A stretch of DNA of 15,202 nt from Vicinamibacteria bacterium (lineage in GTDB: Bacteria; Acidobacteriota; Vicinamibacteria; Vicinamibacterales; 2-12-FULL-66-21), in the NCBI GenBank assembly GCA_025937075.1, contig JAICSD010000050.1, forward strand, positions 1 to 15,202. Reading direction: 5' to 3'. The translations under genes and the position numbers were made by a program. Below the pieces are notes generated by a model. The model had not been told where the DNA came from. It worked only from the letters and a program-made list of their open reading frames with translations, and searched no databases. This document shows positions 1 through 6,291 of this stretch, one piece after another (position 1 is the first letter of the stretch; each line of letters opens with the position of its first letter).

Positions 1-958
1 AGGTCGCCTTCAGCTTGATCGTACCCGTTGTCGCATCGACGGAGTTGTCGATGAAGTTCACCTGGCCGACTTCGAGCGGCCCCTTGGCAGCGGTTGGCTG
101 CACGGCGGGTGCCGGCGCCTCCGGATTGGACCCCGCGGCAGTCGAATCGTGCGACGGAGGCCCGCCGCTGCCCGCCGCCGGAGCGCTCTGGATGCGCGCC
201 TGGACGTCGAGCGGCTTCTGCGCCTGGTACCGGCGGATCTCCGTCAAGTAGCGGCCCGGGACGGCGAACGTGACGTAGATGGGAGAAATCTGGTTGATGA
301 CCAGCAGAGGCGTGGTGTCGTTGGCACGCACGAGATCCCCGACGTGCAGGCTCACCGCTCCGGCGCGGCCGGAAATCGGAGACGCGATCTTCGTGTACTG
401 AAGATTGAGCCGCGCCGTCTCGACCGCTGCCTGATCGGCCTGAAGGGTTGCCTGCTGAGCGGAGGCCGTGGCGGTCTGTGTCTCGTACTGATCGCGCGGA
501 ATCAGACCGCGTTTATAGAGGTCCTCGTAGCGCGCCTGCTGCGAGACCGAATTCTTGGCAGTCGCGGTGTCGCGTGCCAGGACGGCCTGTGCCTGCTGGA
601 GCGCCGCCTCGAACGGACGCGGATCCAGAGTAAAGAGGAGCTGTCCTTTTCGAACCTCCTGCCCTTCGATGAAATGAATTGCGCTCAGCTGGCCGGTGAC
701 TTGCGCGCGGATCTGAACAGTCTGAAGGGCTTCCGCGGTCCCGACGGCCGGGATCGTCAGCGGCACGGCTCTCGTGACCACGCGGGTCGTCGTGACCGGC
801 ACCGGTCCGCCAGCGCCACCGCGGCCTCCGCGTCCGCCTCCGCGGCCCTGCTGAGCTGTCGCGGCGGCGGAGGGTTTCTCGGACGAGCAGCCGGCCAGCG
901 TCAGGCTGAGGATCGCGACGACAAATACGAACAGGTTACGGGGGAGATGATTACGCAT
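1..958 (-). CDS. RND efflux periplasmic adaptor lipoprotein (MdtA/AcrA-like), 3' end off window
   Basis: Membrane-fusion subunit that would link an inner-membrane RND pump to an outer-membrane channel. The visible 319 residues start at ATG 958-956. They open with a hydrophobic stretch (about 9-22) and the lipobox LAGC (Cys24), so the mature protein should be a lipoprotein. A Gly/Arg run at 39-51 follows, then a lipoyl half (QIRAQVTGQLSAIHF, GQEVRKGQLLFTLDPRPF at about 82-116), a helical hairpin rich in Gln and Ala (about 117-188), the second lipoyl half (YTKIASPISGRAG, about 188-200) and the start of the beta-barrel (SPIYVTFAVP). This order is diagnostic of the family. An Ala/Pro/Ser-rich insert at about 258-293 sits before GQVNFIDNSVD, where relatives have a short loop. 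No good Shine-Dalgarno is visible, and an in-frame TTG directly precedes the ATG. The pump gene is presumably further left. It is divergent from the ROK gene. Confidence 0.93.
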   Translation of the reverse strand, partial: MRNHLPRNLFVFVVAILSLTLAGCSSEKPSAAATAQQGRGGGRGGRGGAGGPVPVTTTRVVTRAVPLTIPAVGTAEALQTVQIRAQVTGQLSAIHFIEGQEVRKGQLLFTLDPRPFEAALQQAQAVLARDTATAKNSVSQQARYEDLYKRGLIPRDQYETQTATASAQQATLQADQAAVETARLNLQYTKIASPISGRAGAVSLHVGDLVRANDTTPLLVINQISPIYVTFAVPGRYLTEIRRYQAQKPLDVQARIQSAPAAGSGGPPSHDSTAAGSNPEAPAPAVQPTAAKGPLEVGQVNFIDNSVDATTGTIKLKAT

Positions 959-1058
959 CAAGGCAGAAAGAGGGCTGTGTTGCTAGACGACCGCCGCGAA
1001 ACATCCGTTTACCGCGAACGCTAAGGATCTCACTGACGAGCAGTTGGCACAACATCGG

Positions 1059-1064
1059 TATACT
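1059..1064 (+). promoter_or_regulatory. Candidate -10 box (GGTATACT) of the ROK gene
   Basis: TATACT is preceded by GG, in the 85-bp-plus gap between the divergent adaptor and kinase genes. No convincing -35 hexamer stands at 16-18 bp. A start of transcription about 7 bp downstream would fall near 1071, only 3 nt before TTG 1074, giving a nearly leaderless message. A similar GGTACACT stands before the lipoprotein gene at 5630. Confidence 0.35.
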
Positions 1065-1073
1065 ACGGGTGCC

Positions 1074-2105
1074 TTGCCCTCACGACGTGTCTACATTGGC
1101 ACCGACGGCGGCGCCACCACCTCGAAAATCGGCGCAGTCTGGAGCGATACCGCAGCCGTCGTATCCACACGCCTGCTGCAGCGGCCCACACGGGCGGATG
1201 CCGGGCCGCTCGCCATGGTGCGGGGCTGGGTCGAGGCCATCAGCGAGTATCTGGACGCAAACGGCCTGACCTGGGCCGCGATGGATGGGGTCGGTCTGGC
1301 GATTCCAGGTCCCTACGAGCGCTACGGCGTCTTCGGCCACTCGCCGAATCTGCCGTCAAGCTTCGAAGGCTTTGACGTGCACACGGCCTACGAGGATTCG
1401 CTCTCGCAGCAGGCCGGCCGCGCGATTCCACTCGTCGTCGGCAACGACGGCAACATGGGCGGCGTGGCCGAGGCGCAGCGCGTGCGCGGCAACTCGACCG
1501 CGACGGTGATGATGCTGGCGCCTGGCTCGGGCCTCGGCTGCGCGTTCGTGGACGGACACGGACTGCCGCTCGACGGCGACACGCTCTCGGGCATGGAAGC
1601 CGCGCACATGCCGGCGCCGCTGCATCTGCTGAACATCGCGCCGTATCCCTGCGGTTGCGGACGGACGTGGGGCTGCGTCGAGGTGTACACGACCATCTCA
1701 GGACTGCCCTATCTGCTCGAGGAGACGCTGACGCGATTTCCTGACCATCCTCTGCGCCGCGCGGGCGGCGATCCGAAGGCGCGCGTGTTGAGCCTTCGCG
1801 GCCTCGCGCAGAAGGAAGATCCGCTCGCGCTCGAGATCTTCGATTTCCAGGCGCGCGCGCTCGGCCTGCACGTCGCGAGCCTGGCGATGGCGCTCGATCC
1901 GGCATTCGTCGTGATCGGCGGCGGGCTCATGGATCCCGAAGCAACCACGCCATCATTCCGCGAACGGTATCTGTCGATCCTCCGCGATACCGCCGCTCCG
2001 TATCTCTGGCCGACACAGCGCAGCGGTATCACGATCGTTCCCGCCGCGCTCGGAGATCTCTCGCAGGCGATCGGCGCCGCGCTCGTCGCGCTCTATCGCC
2101 GCTGA
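1074..2105 (+). CDS. ROK-family sugar kinase (glucokinase-like)
   Basis: ATP-dependent cytoplasmic sugar kinase or N-acetylglucosamine kinase-like protein. Counting from TTG 1074 (343 residues), the phosphate-1 loop is GTDGGATTSKIGAV at about 9-22, the catalytic Asp lies in VVGNDGN (about D125), LAPGSGLGCAF at about 149-159 resembles the ROK signature, and HMP (about H178) plus a Cys cluster (about 193-201) forms the zinc site. The adenosine-site stretch VVIGGGLMD is near the C-terminus. Length is normal for ROK kinases without a DNA-binding domain, so it is not a ROK repressor. The Cys cluster reads CGCGRTWGCVE, one residue longer between the last two glycines than the usual CxCGxxGCxE. The start is uncertain: TTG 1044 is also in frame and adds ten residues. 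I prefer 1074 because the product then begins just before the nucleotide loop and the TATACT box lies between the two candidates. Substrate cannot be told from sequence. Confidence 0.9.
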   Translation: MPSRRVYIGTDGGATTSKIGAVWSDTAAVVSTRLLQRPTRADAGPLAMVRGWVEAISEYLDANGLTWAAMDGVGLAIPGPYERYGVFGHSPNLPSSFEGFDVHTAYEDSLSQQAGRAIPLVVGNDGNMGGVAEAQRVRGNSTATVMMLAPGSGLGCAFVDGHGLPLDGDTLSGMEAAHMPAPLHLLNIAPYPCGCGRTWGCVEVYTTISGLPYLLEETLTRFPDHPLRRAGGDPKARVLSLRGLAQKEDPLALEIFDFQARALGLHVASLAMALDPAFVVIGGGLMDPEATTPSFRERYLSILRDTAAPYLWPTQRSGITIVPAALGDLSQAIGAALVALYRR

Positions 2106-2116
2106 CGCGGCGACGT

Positions 2117-2172
2117 CAACCGACAACCCTCAACCGATTACCGACAACCGATAACCGTCAGCCTTCAACCGA
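2117..2172. repeat. Eight-unit heptamer array, consensus CAACCGA
   Basis: Eight contiguous 7-bp units run from 2117 to 2172: caaccga, caaccct, caaccga, ttaccga, caaccga, taaccgt, cagcctt, caaccga. Four are exact and the others keep the phase, so the period is strictly 7 with no slippage. It begins 12 bp after the kinase stop codon and ends 86 bp before the next start. Neither strand gives a strong hairpin. It is too short and degenerate for a CRISPR. The remaining 2173-2258 shows only a run of C and the GGAGG of the next gene. Confidence 0.85.
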
Positions 2173-2243
2173 CCTCCTCAGTATTCCCGCCCCCCGGGCA
2201 TGCGCCGTGCACCCTCATCCAGACCGGGAGCGAGTATCCAATT

Positions 2244-2248
2244 GGAGG
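2244..2248 (+). promoter_or_regulatory. Shine-Dalgarno GGAGG
   Basis: GGAGG ends 10 nt before ATG 2259 and is among the strongest ribosome-binding sites in the window. It fixes the start of the sorting-signal protein and suggests good translation of the first gene of the sortase cluster. Confidence 0.75.
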
Positions 2249-2258
2249 CAGAAAACTG

Positions 2259-3101
2259 ATGGGAATCAAATTCAAACTCGGCCTGGCCTGTGCGGCGATT
2301 CTGATGAGCGCCGGGCTGGCGGCCGCGCAAGGGGTGATCAACGACGACCGCTCGACGTACGTGACGTTCAGCGGACCGGTGTCGCTGCCGGGGGTGACGT
2401 TACCTGCGGGCGAATACCTCTTCCGGCTCGCGGACTCGCTGTCGAACCGCAGCATCGTGCAGGTATTCGACAAGGACCGCAACAAGATTTACGCGACGAT
2501 CCTCGCGACTCCGGCGCGGCGCCCCGAGCCCACGGATCAAGCGGTCGTGACGTTCCGCGAAACGCCGTCCGACCGGCCGCCCGCCGTGCACTATTGGTAC
2601 TACGCGGGCGAAAGATCCGGGCAGGAGTTCGCCTATCCGAAGGCAGAGGCGATGCGGATAGCGAACGCATCCGGCGAACCGGTGCTGGCGGTCGACAGCG
2701 ACTCGGCGAACATCGAGGACATGCAGAAGGGCGAAATCTCGCGCGTGCAGCCGAACCAGGCAACCATCACACAGCCTGAGCAGAGCGCGGCACCTGCGCC
2801 ACCCGCGCCAGCGCCGCAGGAAACGACTGCTCCGCCGGCGCAACCGCAGGAGACGGCACGTCCGGCGAACACGAGCGAGCCGCAGTCCAGCAAGACCGGA
2901 ACATCCGGCACCCGCGCGCCGGCCGCAACCGGCACAACCGGCACGACGCCGCAGACGGCTCCCGCGACGCCGCAAGCAACGCAGCCGCGGCGCACCGAGC
3001 TTCCGAAGACCGCTAGCGAGTTGCCGCTCGTCGGCTTCATCGGCCTCTCCGCGCTCGTGGCCGCACTGGGTCTCGGCGCACTTCGTCGTAGACTCGTATA
3101 G
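2259..3101 (+). CDS. Secreted protein with C-terminal LPKTA cell-wall sorting signal
   Basis: Predicted sortase substrate of 280 residues. A signal peptide spans about 1-23, with cleavage after LAAA before Gln24. An N-terminal domain (about 24-140) is sheet-rich and contains LPAGEYLFRLADS, IVQVFD and GQEFAYPKAEAM. I recognise it as a recurring secreted acidobacterial domain of unknown function. A disordered linker rich in Pro, Thr, Ala and Gln (about 168-247) would span the envelope. The tail is a complete sorting signal: LPKTA at 248-252, a hydrophobic segment at about 257-274, and RRR at 276-278. Class D sortases are known to accept LPxTA-type motifs such as LPNTA, and such a sortase is encoded two genes downstream. 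The next gene starts 4 nt after the stop, so they are probably co-transcribed. The final attachment site in a diderm envelope is unknown. Confidence is high for the sorting signal and low for the function of the N-terminal domain. Confidence 0.88.
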   Translation: MGIKFKLGLACAAILMSAGLAAAQGVINDDRSTYVTFSGPVSLPGVTLPAGEYLFRLADSLSNRSIVQVFDKDRNKIYATILATPARRPEPTDQAVVTFRETPSDRPPAVHYWYYAGERSGQEFAYPKAEAMRIANASGEPVLAVDSDSANIEDMQKGEISRVQPNQATITQPEQSAAPAPPAPAPQETTAPPAQPQETARPANTSEPQSSKTGTSGTRAPAATGTTGTTPQTAPATPQATQPRRTELPKTASELPLVGFIGLSALVAALGLGALRRRLV

Positions 3102-3105
3102 AGCC

Positions 3106-4059
3106 ATGCCGCGACCGCGCTTCCACCAGCTCCGCACGTTGAGTCTTGCGGTTTCGGTGTGGAGCGCGGCCGCGGCAGTCGGCCTGGCCGCTCGACCGCA
3201 GGATCCACCTCACGTTGTCTTCTCCTCCCGTACAGATCTCGTCGTCCTCCATGTGAGCGTGGTAGATCGGAAGTCGGGTTTCGTTCCAGGCCTGCCGCGC
3301 GACGCGTTCACGGTGTACGAGGATGGGAAGCCGCAAACGATTCAGTTCTTCCGCAACGAGGACACTCCTGTGACGGTTGGACTCGCGATCGACAACAGCG
3401 GCAGCATGCAGCACAAGCGCGATGCGGTGATTGCGTCGGGCCTCGCGTTCGCCGATTCGAGCCATCCGCAGGACGAGATGTTCACGATCAACTTCAACGA
3501 GCGCGTGTGGCCCGGGCTCCGGGGCCACCCGTTCACGAGCGATCACGGCGAATTGCGGGCGGCGCTCGCCGGATCGACCGCCCGCGGACAGACGGCGCTG
3601 TTCGACGCGATTGCAGCATCGCTCTCGCAGCTCGCCGCCGGTCACCAGCAGAAGCGCGTGCTGATCGTGATCAGCGACGGCGGCGACAACGCGAGCCGCA
3701 CGCGGTTCGATGACGTGCTGGATCGGGCGCTCCGAACGAACGTCGTCATCTACGCCGTCGCCTTGTACGACGAGTACGATGACGATGCGAATCCCAAGGT
3801 GCTGCGGGAGCTCGCGGCGGCAACGGGCGGAGAGGCGTTCTTTCCGCGGCACACGGAGGAGGTCACGCGGATTCTGCAGCGGATTGCGACCGACATCCGC
3901 AGCGGCTACAGCATCGGATACGTGCCCGGCGCGACCGGCGGGCACGGGTTCCGCTCGGTTCGCGTGAGCGTCCGCCCGCCCGACGGGCGCAAGGTCACCG
4001 TGCGTGCGCGCACCGGGTACGTTCTCCCCTCCACGGACGAAGACGATGGGCGGCACTGA
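3106..4059 (+). CDS. Secreted VWA-domain protein (VWFA-related acidobacterial type)
   Basis: Extracytoplasmic metal-dependent adhesion or protein-interaction domain, 317 residues. An Arg-containing N-terminus and a hydrophobic stretch (about 10-28) form a signal peptide. Residues about 37-88 make a short beta domain with LVVLHVSVVDRKSG and AFTVYEDGKPQTIQFF, typical of this acidobacterial group. The VWA fold follows. The MIDAS is complete: DNSGS (D96, S98, S100), Thr163 in GQTALFDA and Asp191 in ISDGGD. The C-terminal part (GYSIGYVPG and VRARTGYVLPS) also matches the family pattern. It lies 4 nt after the sorting-signal gene and overlaps the sortase start by 14 nt, so it looks like the middle gene of an operon. 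No clear Shine-Dalgarno is visible, so coupling to the upstream gene is plausible. It has no sorting signal of its own: LPSTD near the end is not followed by a hydrophobic stretch. Confidence 0.93.
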   Translation: MPRPRFHQLRTLSLAVSVWSAAAAVGLAARPQDPPHVVFSSRTDLVVLHVSVVDRKSGFVPGLPRDAFTVYEDGKPQTIQFFRNEDTPVTVGLAIDNSGSMQHKRDAVIASGLAFADSSHPQDEMFTINFNERVWPGLRGHPFTSDHGELRAALAGSTARGQTALFDAIAASLSQLAAGHQQKRVLIVISDGGDNASRTRFDDVLDRALRTNVVIYAVALYDEYDDDANPKVLRELAAATGGEAFFPRHTEEVTRILQRIATDIRSGYSIGYVPGATGGHGFRSVRVSVRPPDGRKVTVRARTGYVLPSTDEDDGRH

Positions 4060-4711
4060 CACGCGTGAGCGTGCGGGTGCGCGTGGGCGTGCACGGCTGC
4101 AGCTGATCCAGCTCGCGCTGTTCCTGATCGCCGGGCTCGCGCTCGGGTGGTACGCGGGTGTGTCGGCCGCGACCATCGTCGATCAACGATCGTGGCATCA
4201 GCGATCGTGGCTTCCGCCTTCAGGCGGAAGTGCGACGTGGACGGACGAGCTGCCGCGGCACGCGCCGCTTCCGCGGCGCGCGTACGTCGGCCGGCTCTCG
4301 ATCGAACGCCTCGGTCTGTCAACCGTGATCCGGGAGGGAGCGGACGATAGCGTCCTGCGGACGGCCGCCGGACACCTGTCTGACACGCCGCTGCCGGGGG
4401 ATCCCGGCAACAGCGCTGTCGCCGGTCATCGCGACACACTGTTCCGCAAGCTCGAGGACGTCCGGATCGGCGATCGGATTGCGATGGCGCGGCCGTCGGG
4501 AACGGTCTACTTCACCGTCCGCGATACGCGCATCGTGGCGCCGACGGATGTGTCCGTGCTCGCGCCCACCGAGCAGCGGACCCTGACGCTCGTCACGTGC
4601 TATCCCTTCCGCTACATCGGACCCGCGCCGAAGCGATTCGTCGTGACGGCCATCGAAGACGCGGGCGTGCCTGATCCTCCGCGCCTCGAGAGCGCGGTGC
4701 GGACGCGCTGA
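4046..4711 (+). CDS. Class D-like sortase (membrane cysteine transpeptidase)
   Basis: Membrane-anchored transpeptidase expected to cleave between Thr and Ala of LPxTA signals and join the Thr to an acceptor. Start chosen: ATG 4046, overlapping the VWA stop by 14 nt; an in-frame GTG at 4004 would add 14 residues lying over the end of that gene. Of 221 residues, about 18-40 form an N-terminal membrane anchor. The sortase core starts at VGRLSIERLGL. All three catalytic residues are present: His128 in AVAGHRDTLFRKL, Cys185 in TLVTCYPF and Arg197 in APKRFVV. A second conserved His lies in AAGHLSDTPLPG (H110). The TLVTCYPFRY pattern is class D-like. Residues about 43-62 are encoded by a repeat element with a perfect hairpin (see 4174-4230) and form a Trp/Pro/Ser-rich spacer between anchor and core. 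The last 100 nt are antisense to the convergent downstream gene. The likely substrate is the LPKTA protein two genes upstream. Confidence 0.93.
   Translation: MGGTDTRERAGARGRARLQLIQLALFLIAGLALGWYAGVSAATIVDQRSWHQRSWLPPSGGSATWTDELPRHAPLPRRAYVGRLSIERLGLSTVIREGADDSVLRTAAGHLSDTPLPGDPGNSAVAGHRDTLFRKLEDVRIGDRIAMARPSGTVYFTVRDTRIVAPTDVSVLAPTEQRTLTLVTCYPFRYIGPAPKRFVVTAIEDAGVPDPPRLESAVRTR
4174..4230 (+). repeat. Hairpin-capped ~15-bp repeat element inside the sortase gene
   Basis: Three ATCGTnnn units begin at 4175, 4189 and 4204 (periods 14 and 15). The last runs into a perfect stem: CTTCCGCC (4211-4218), loop TTCA, GGCGGAAG (4223-4230). The reading frame stays open through the element. The opposite strand translates to FRLKAEAT, a peptide I associate from memory with spurious frames in Vicinamibacteria genomes. 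The element resembles the array at 8573-8646 in unit start, period and hairpin cap. Confidence 0.75.
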
Positions 4712-5496
4712 AGCGTGAACGTCAACGAATCTTTTGGCACTTCCGTGATGAAGGGCTTGATCATCCAGCCGAGACCGAACGGCACGTCGCGCGAGAGCGT
4801 GATCGATTCGCACTGCACGTACGTTCCGCCGTCGCGCTCCAGAAAGCGCCAGTACGTGTTCAGCCGCCACATGAACCCGTGACCCTGTCCCGGCGGGAGC
4901 TCCTTTTCCGCAGGCGCGCCGGCGTCTTCCACTTCCGACACGCGCGTGCTTCGGATCGTGCTGTAGACGCGATCGGGCGCGACGGTCACGAACTGCGCGT
5001 CGTTCTCGGTGTTCAGCGTGACGCCGATCACCTTCTTCATGTAGAAGCGCAGGAAGACGCGGAAGTGATCGCCCCGATGCTCGAGAATTCTGGACCGGAC
5101 GACGTTGGGGGCAAAGAGCGCCGCGTGCCGGTCGTAGTCCTGCATCAGCCGCACCGCGTCACGAACGTGGACGGACGGTATGAAGATGATGCCGACCCAG
5201 TGATGCACGAGAGCGTCGGGGACGTCGATTTTCTCGCCGATGCGCAGCCGCTCGGTGACGACCTCACCGCGCTGCAGGCGTGTGCGCACGTCCTGCTGAC
5301 GCGCGGGCTCGAGCGTATCGAGCCAGAGGAACCCTGACGGCGATTTCACTTCGCCGCTCATGCGCCGCTCAGCTGCCGCTACGTACTGATCGAAGGCGGC
5401 GGCCGTCCGCGGGTGAAGCTCGGACGCCTCCATTGCCGCGCCGCCCACCGCGACCAATATCGCGAGCATCCCGATCAGGCGATGGATCACATTCAT
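4612..5496 (-). CDS. Secreted protein of unknown function, possibly START/SRPBCC-like
   Basis: Not assigned to a named family. The start is ATG 5496-5494, preceded at 7 nt by GAGGTG on the minus strand; upstream in-frame Met codons would add a basic, non-signal extension and are rejected. The 294-residue product begins with a signal-peptide-like stretch (MNVIHRLIGMLAILVAVGG). After about residue 50 come RLRIGEKIDVPDALVHHWVG, a long charged alpha/beta region, and WRLNTYWRFLERDGGTYVQC, then GLGWMIKPFITEVPKDSLTF, which looks like the last strand and C-terminal helix of a START/SRPBCC lipid-binding fold. That fold call is inference. About 24 basic, Gly/Ser-rich residues follow the helix. The last 33 codons, including the stop (residues 262-294), are antisense to the sortase 3' end. 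It is divergent from the lipoprotein gene, and its ribosome site lies in a small hairpin. Confidence 0.78.
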   Translation of the reverse strand: MNVIHRLIGMLAILVAVGGAAMEASELHPRTAAAFDQYVAAAERRMSGEVKSPSGFLWLDTLEPARQQDVRTRLQRGEVVTERLRIGEKIDVPDALVHHWVGIIFIPSVHVRDAVRLMQDYDRHAALFAPNVVRSRILEHRGDHFRVFLRFYMKKVIGVTLNTENDAQFVTVAPDRVYSTIRSTRVSEVEDAGAPAEKELPPGQGHGFMWRLNTYWRFLERDGGTYVQCESITLSRDVPFGLGWMIKPFITEVPKDSLTFTLQRVRTALSRRGGSGTPASSMAVTTNRFGAGPM

Positions 5497-5503
5497 CGAC
5501 GCG

Positions 5504-5520
5504 CACCTCTTTGTGAGGTG
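5504..5520 (-). promoter_or_regulatory. Inverted repeat enclosing the ribosome-binding site of the 4612-5496 gene
   Basis: CACCTC and GAGGTG form a perfect 6-bp inverted repeat around a 5-nt loop. On the minus strand the 3' arm, GAGGTG (5509-5504), is a good Shine-Dalgarno ending 7 nt before ATG 5496. In the mRNA the stem would cover the ribosome site. This is seen directly; any regulatory effect is inference. Confidence 0.45.
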
Positions 5521-5599
5521 CCGCGGTCCCACTCGACGCGCTCTCATTGATAGGCGTAATTCGCGGGCGCTGCGGCTCGCCCCCGCGAACCGCCTGGGG

Positions 5600-5605
5600 T
5601 ACACT
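5600..5605 (+). promoter_or_regulatory. Candidate -10 box (GGTACACT) of the lipoprotein gene
   Basis: TACACT, preceded by GG, lies 24 nt before ATG 5630, in the 133-bp gap between two divergent genes. No clear -35 element is seen. It resembles the GGTATACT before the ROK gene. Weak evidence on its own. Confidence 0.3.
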
Positions 5606-5629
5606 GCAGCTTACTTCGCGAGCGCTTTG

Positions 5630-6190
5630 ATGTGCCGGCGCATTCTCATCCTTGCGGCCGTGTTCGCAGGCGCGTGCGGCAGCAGTCCGGCCGCCCCCAC
5701 GCCGTCGGTGCCGGTCAGCAGCGGCGTCGCGCTGGGGACCGGCCGGCGCAATCTCACCTTCATCGGCGACTCGTTCAAGTGCGGGGACGTCCGGAACCCT
5801 CAGTCAGGCACAACCATCACTGTCGACGTGATGGTCACGTCCGAAGGCATGGCCTCGATGCTTCGCGCCGTCGACACCGACGGCGGCAGCTTCGAGATCC
5901 GCATCGAGCGCGCACCTGGCACCGGCATGTTCGGCGCCATCCCGCTCACGGGGTCGGCGCGCGGGTATGCGATCGACTCGCTCGACGATGACGTCCATAC
6001 GCCGACGGGGACGAAGCTGACCTTCGATCCCTCGGGCGCGCCGCCCGTGCCGCTGACGGGGCTCTCGCCGTTTTCCTCGTTTGCCACCGGCACCCTTCAG
6101 GGCGCCATCGAGTTCAGCCGCAACGGGATGGTCTCCTCCTGCCCGCCGGGGACTACGAGCTGGTCGTTGACGAGCAGTTCGATGGAATGA
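5630..6190 (+). CDS. Small lipoprotein of unknown function
   Basis: A 186-residue predicted lipoprotein. The start is ATG 5630, giving a short basic N-terminus (MCRR), a hydrophobic core and the lipobox FAGAC with Cys16 as the lipidated residue. A longer in-frame start at 5513 would place the lipobox about 55 residues in and is rejected. After a Pro/Ala/Ser linker (about 18-33) the mature part looks all-beta, with VTSEGMASMLRAV and GSFEIRIERAPGTG. It has two further cysteines, Cys51 and Cys171, that could form a disulfide. I recognise no family. No strong Shine-Dalgarno precedes it. It ends 101 bp before the convergent end of the 6292-8571 gene. That gap (6191-6291) is locally AT-rich and contains CACAA/TTGTG arms (6236-6254) but no hairpin with a T-tract that I would call a terminator. 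Confidence 0.75.
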   Translation: MCRRILILAAVFAGACGSSPAAPTPSVPVSSGVALGTGRRNLTFIGDSFKCGDVRNPQSGTTITVDVMVTSEGMASMLRAVDTDGGSFEIRIERAPGTGMFGAIPLTGSARGYAIDSLDDDVHTPTGTKLTFDPSGAPPVPLTGLSPFSSFATGTLQGAIEFSRNGMVSSCPPGTTSWSLTSSSME

Positions 6191-6291
6191 CCTGCTGATC
6201 ACGGTCGATGAAGGCCACAAAGATCACGATTGAGACACAAAATAATTCCTTGTGGTTGGCCGTCGGCCGTTGTCGTGGGCGGCCCTACAGT

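Noticed and set aside
149..1024. Plus-strand open frame of 291 codons
   Set aside because: Antisense to the RND adaptor, whose domains are clear; Arg-rich with no family resemblance.
2117..2172. Possible CRISPR array
   Set aside because: Repeat units are 7 bp and directly adjacent, without spacers, and no cas gene is nearby.
4020..4056. LPSTD near the C-terminus of the VWA protein as a second sorting signal
   Set aside because: It is followed only by an acidic tail, with no hydrophobic segment or basic end, so it cannot be a sorting signal.
6191..6291. Rho-independent terminator between the convergent lipoprotein and GH-like genes
   Set aside because: CACAA/TTGTG and GGCCG-type arms exist but the stems are short and no T-tract follows on either strand.
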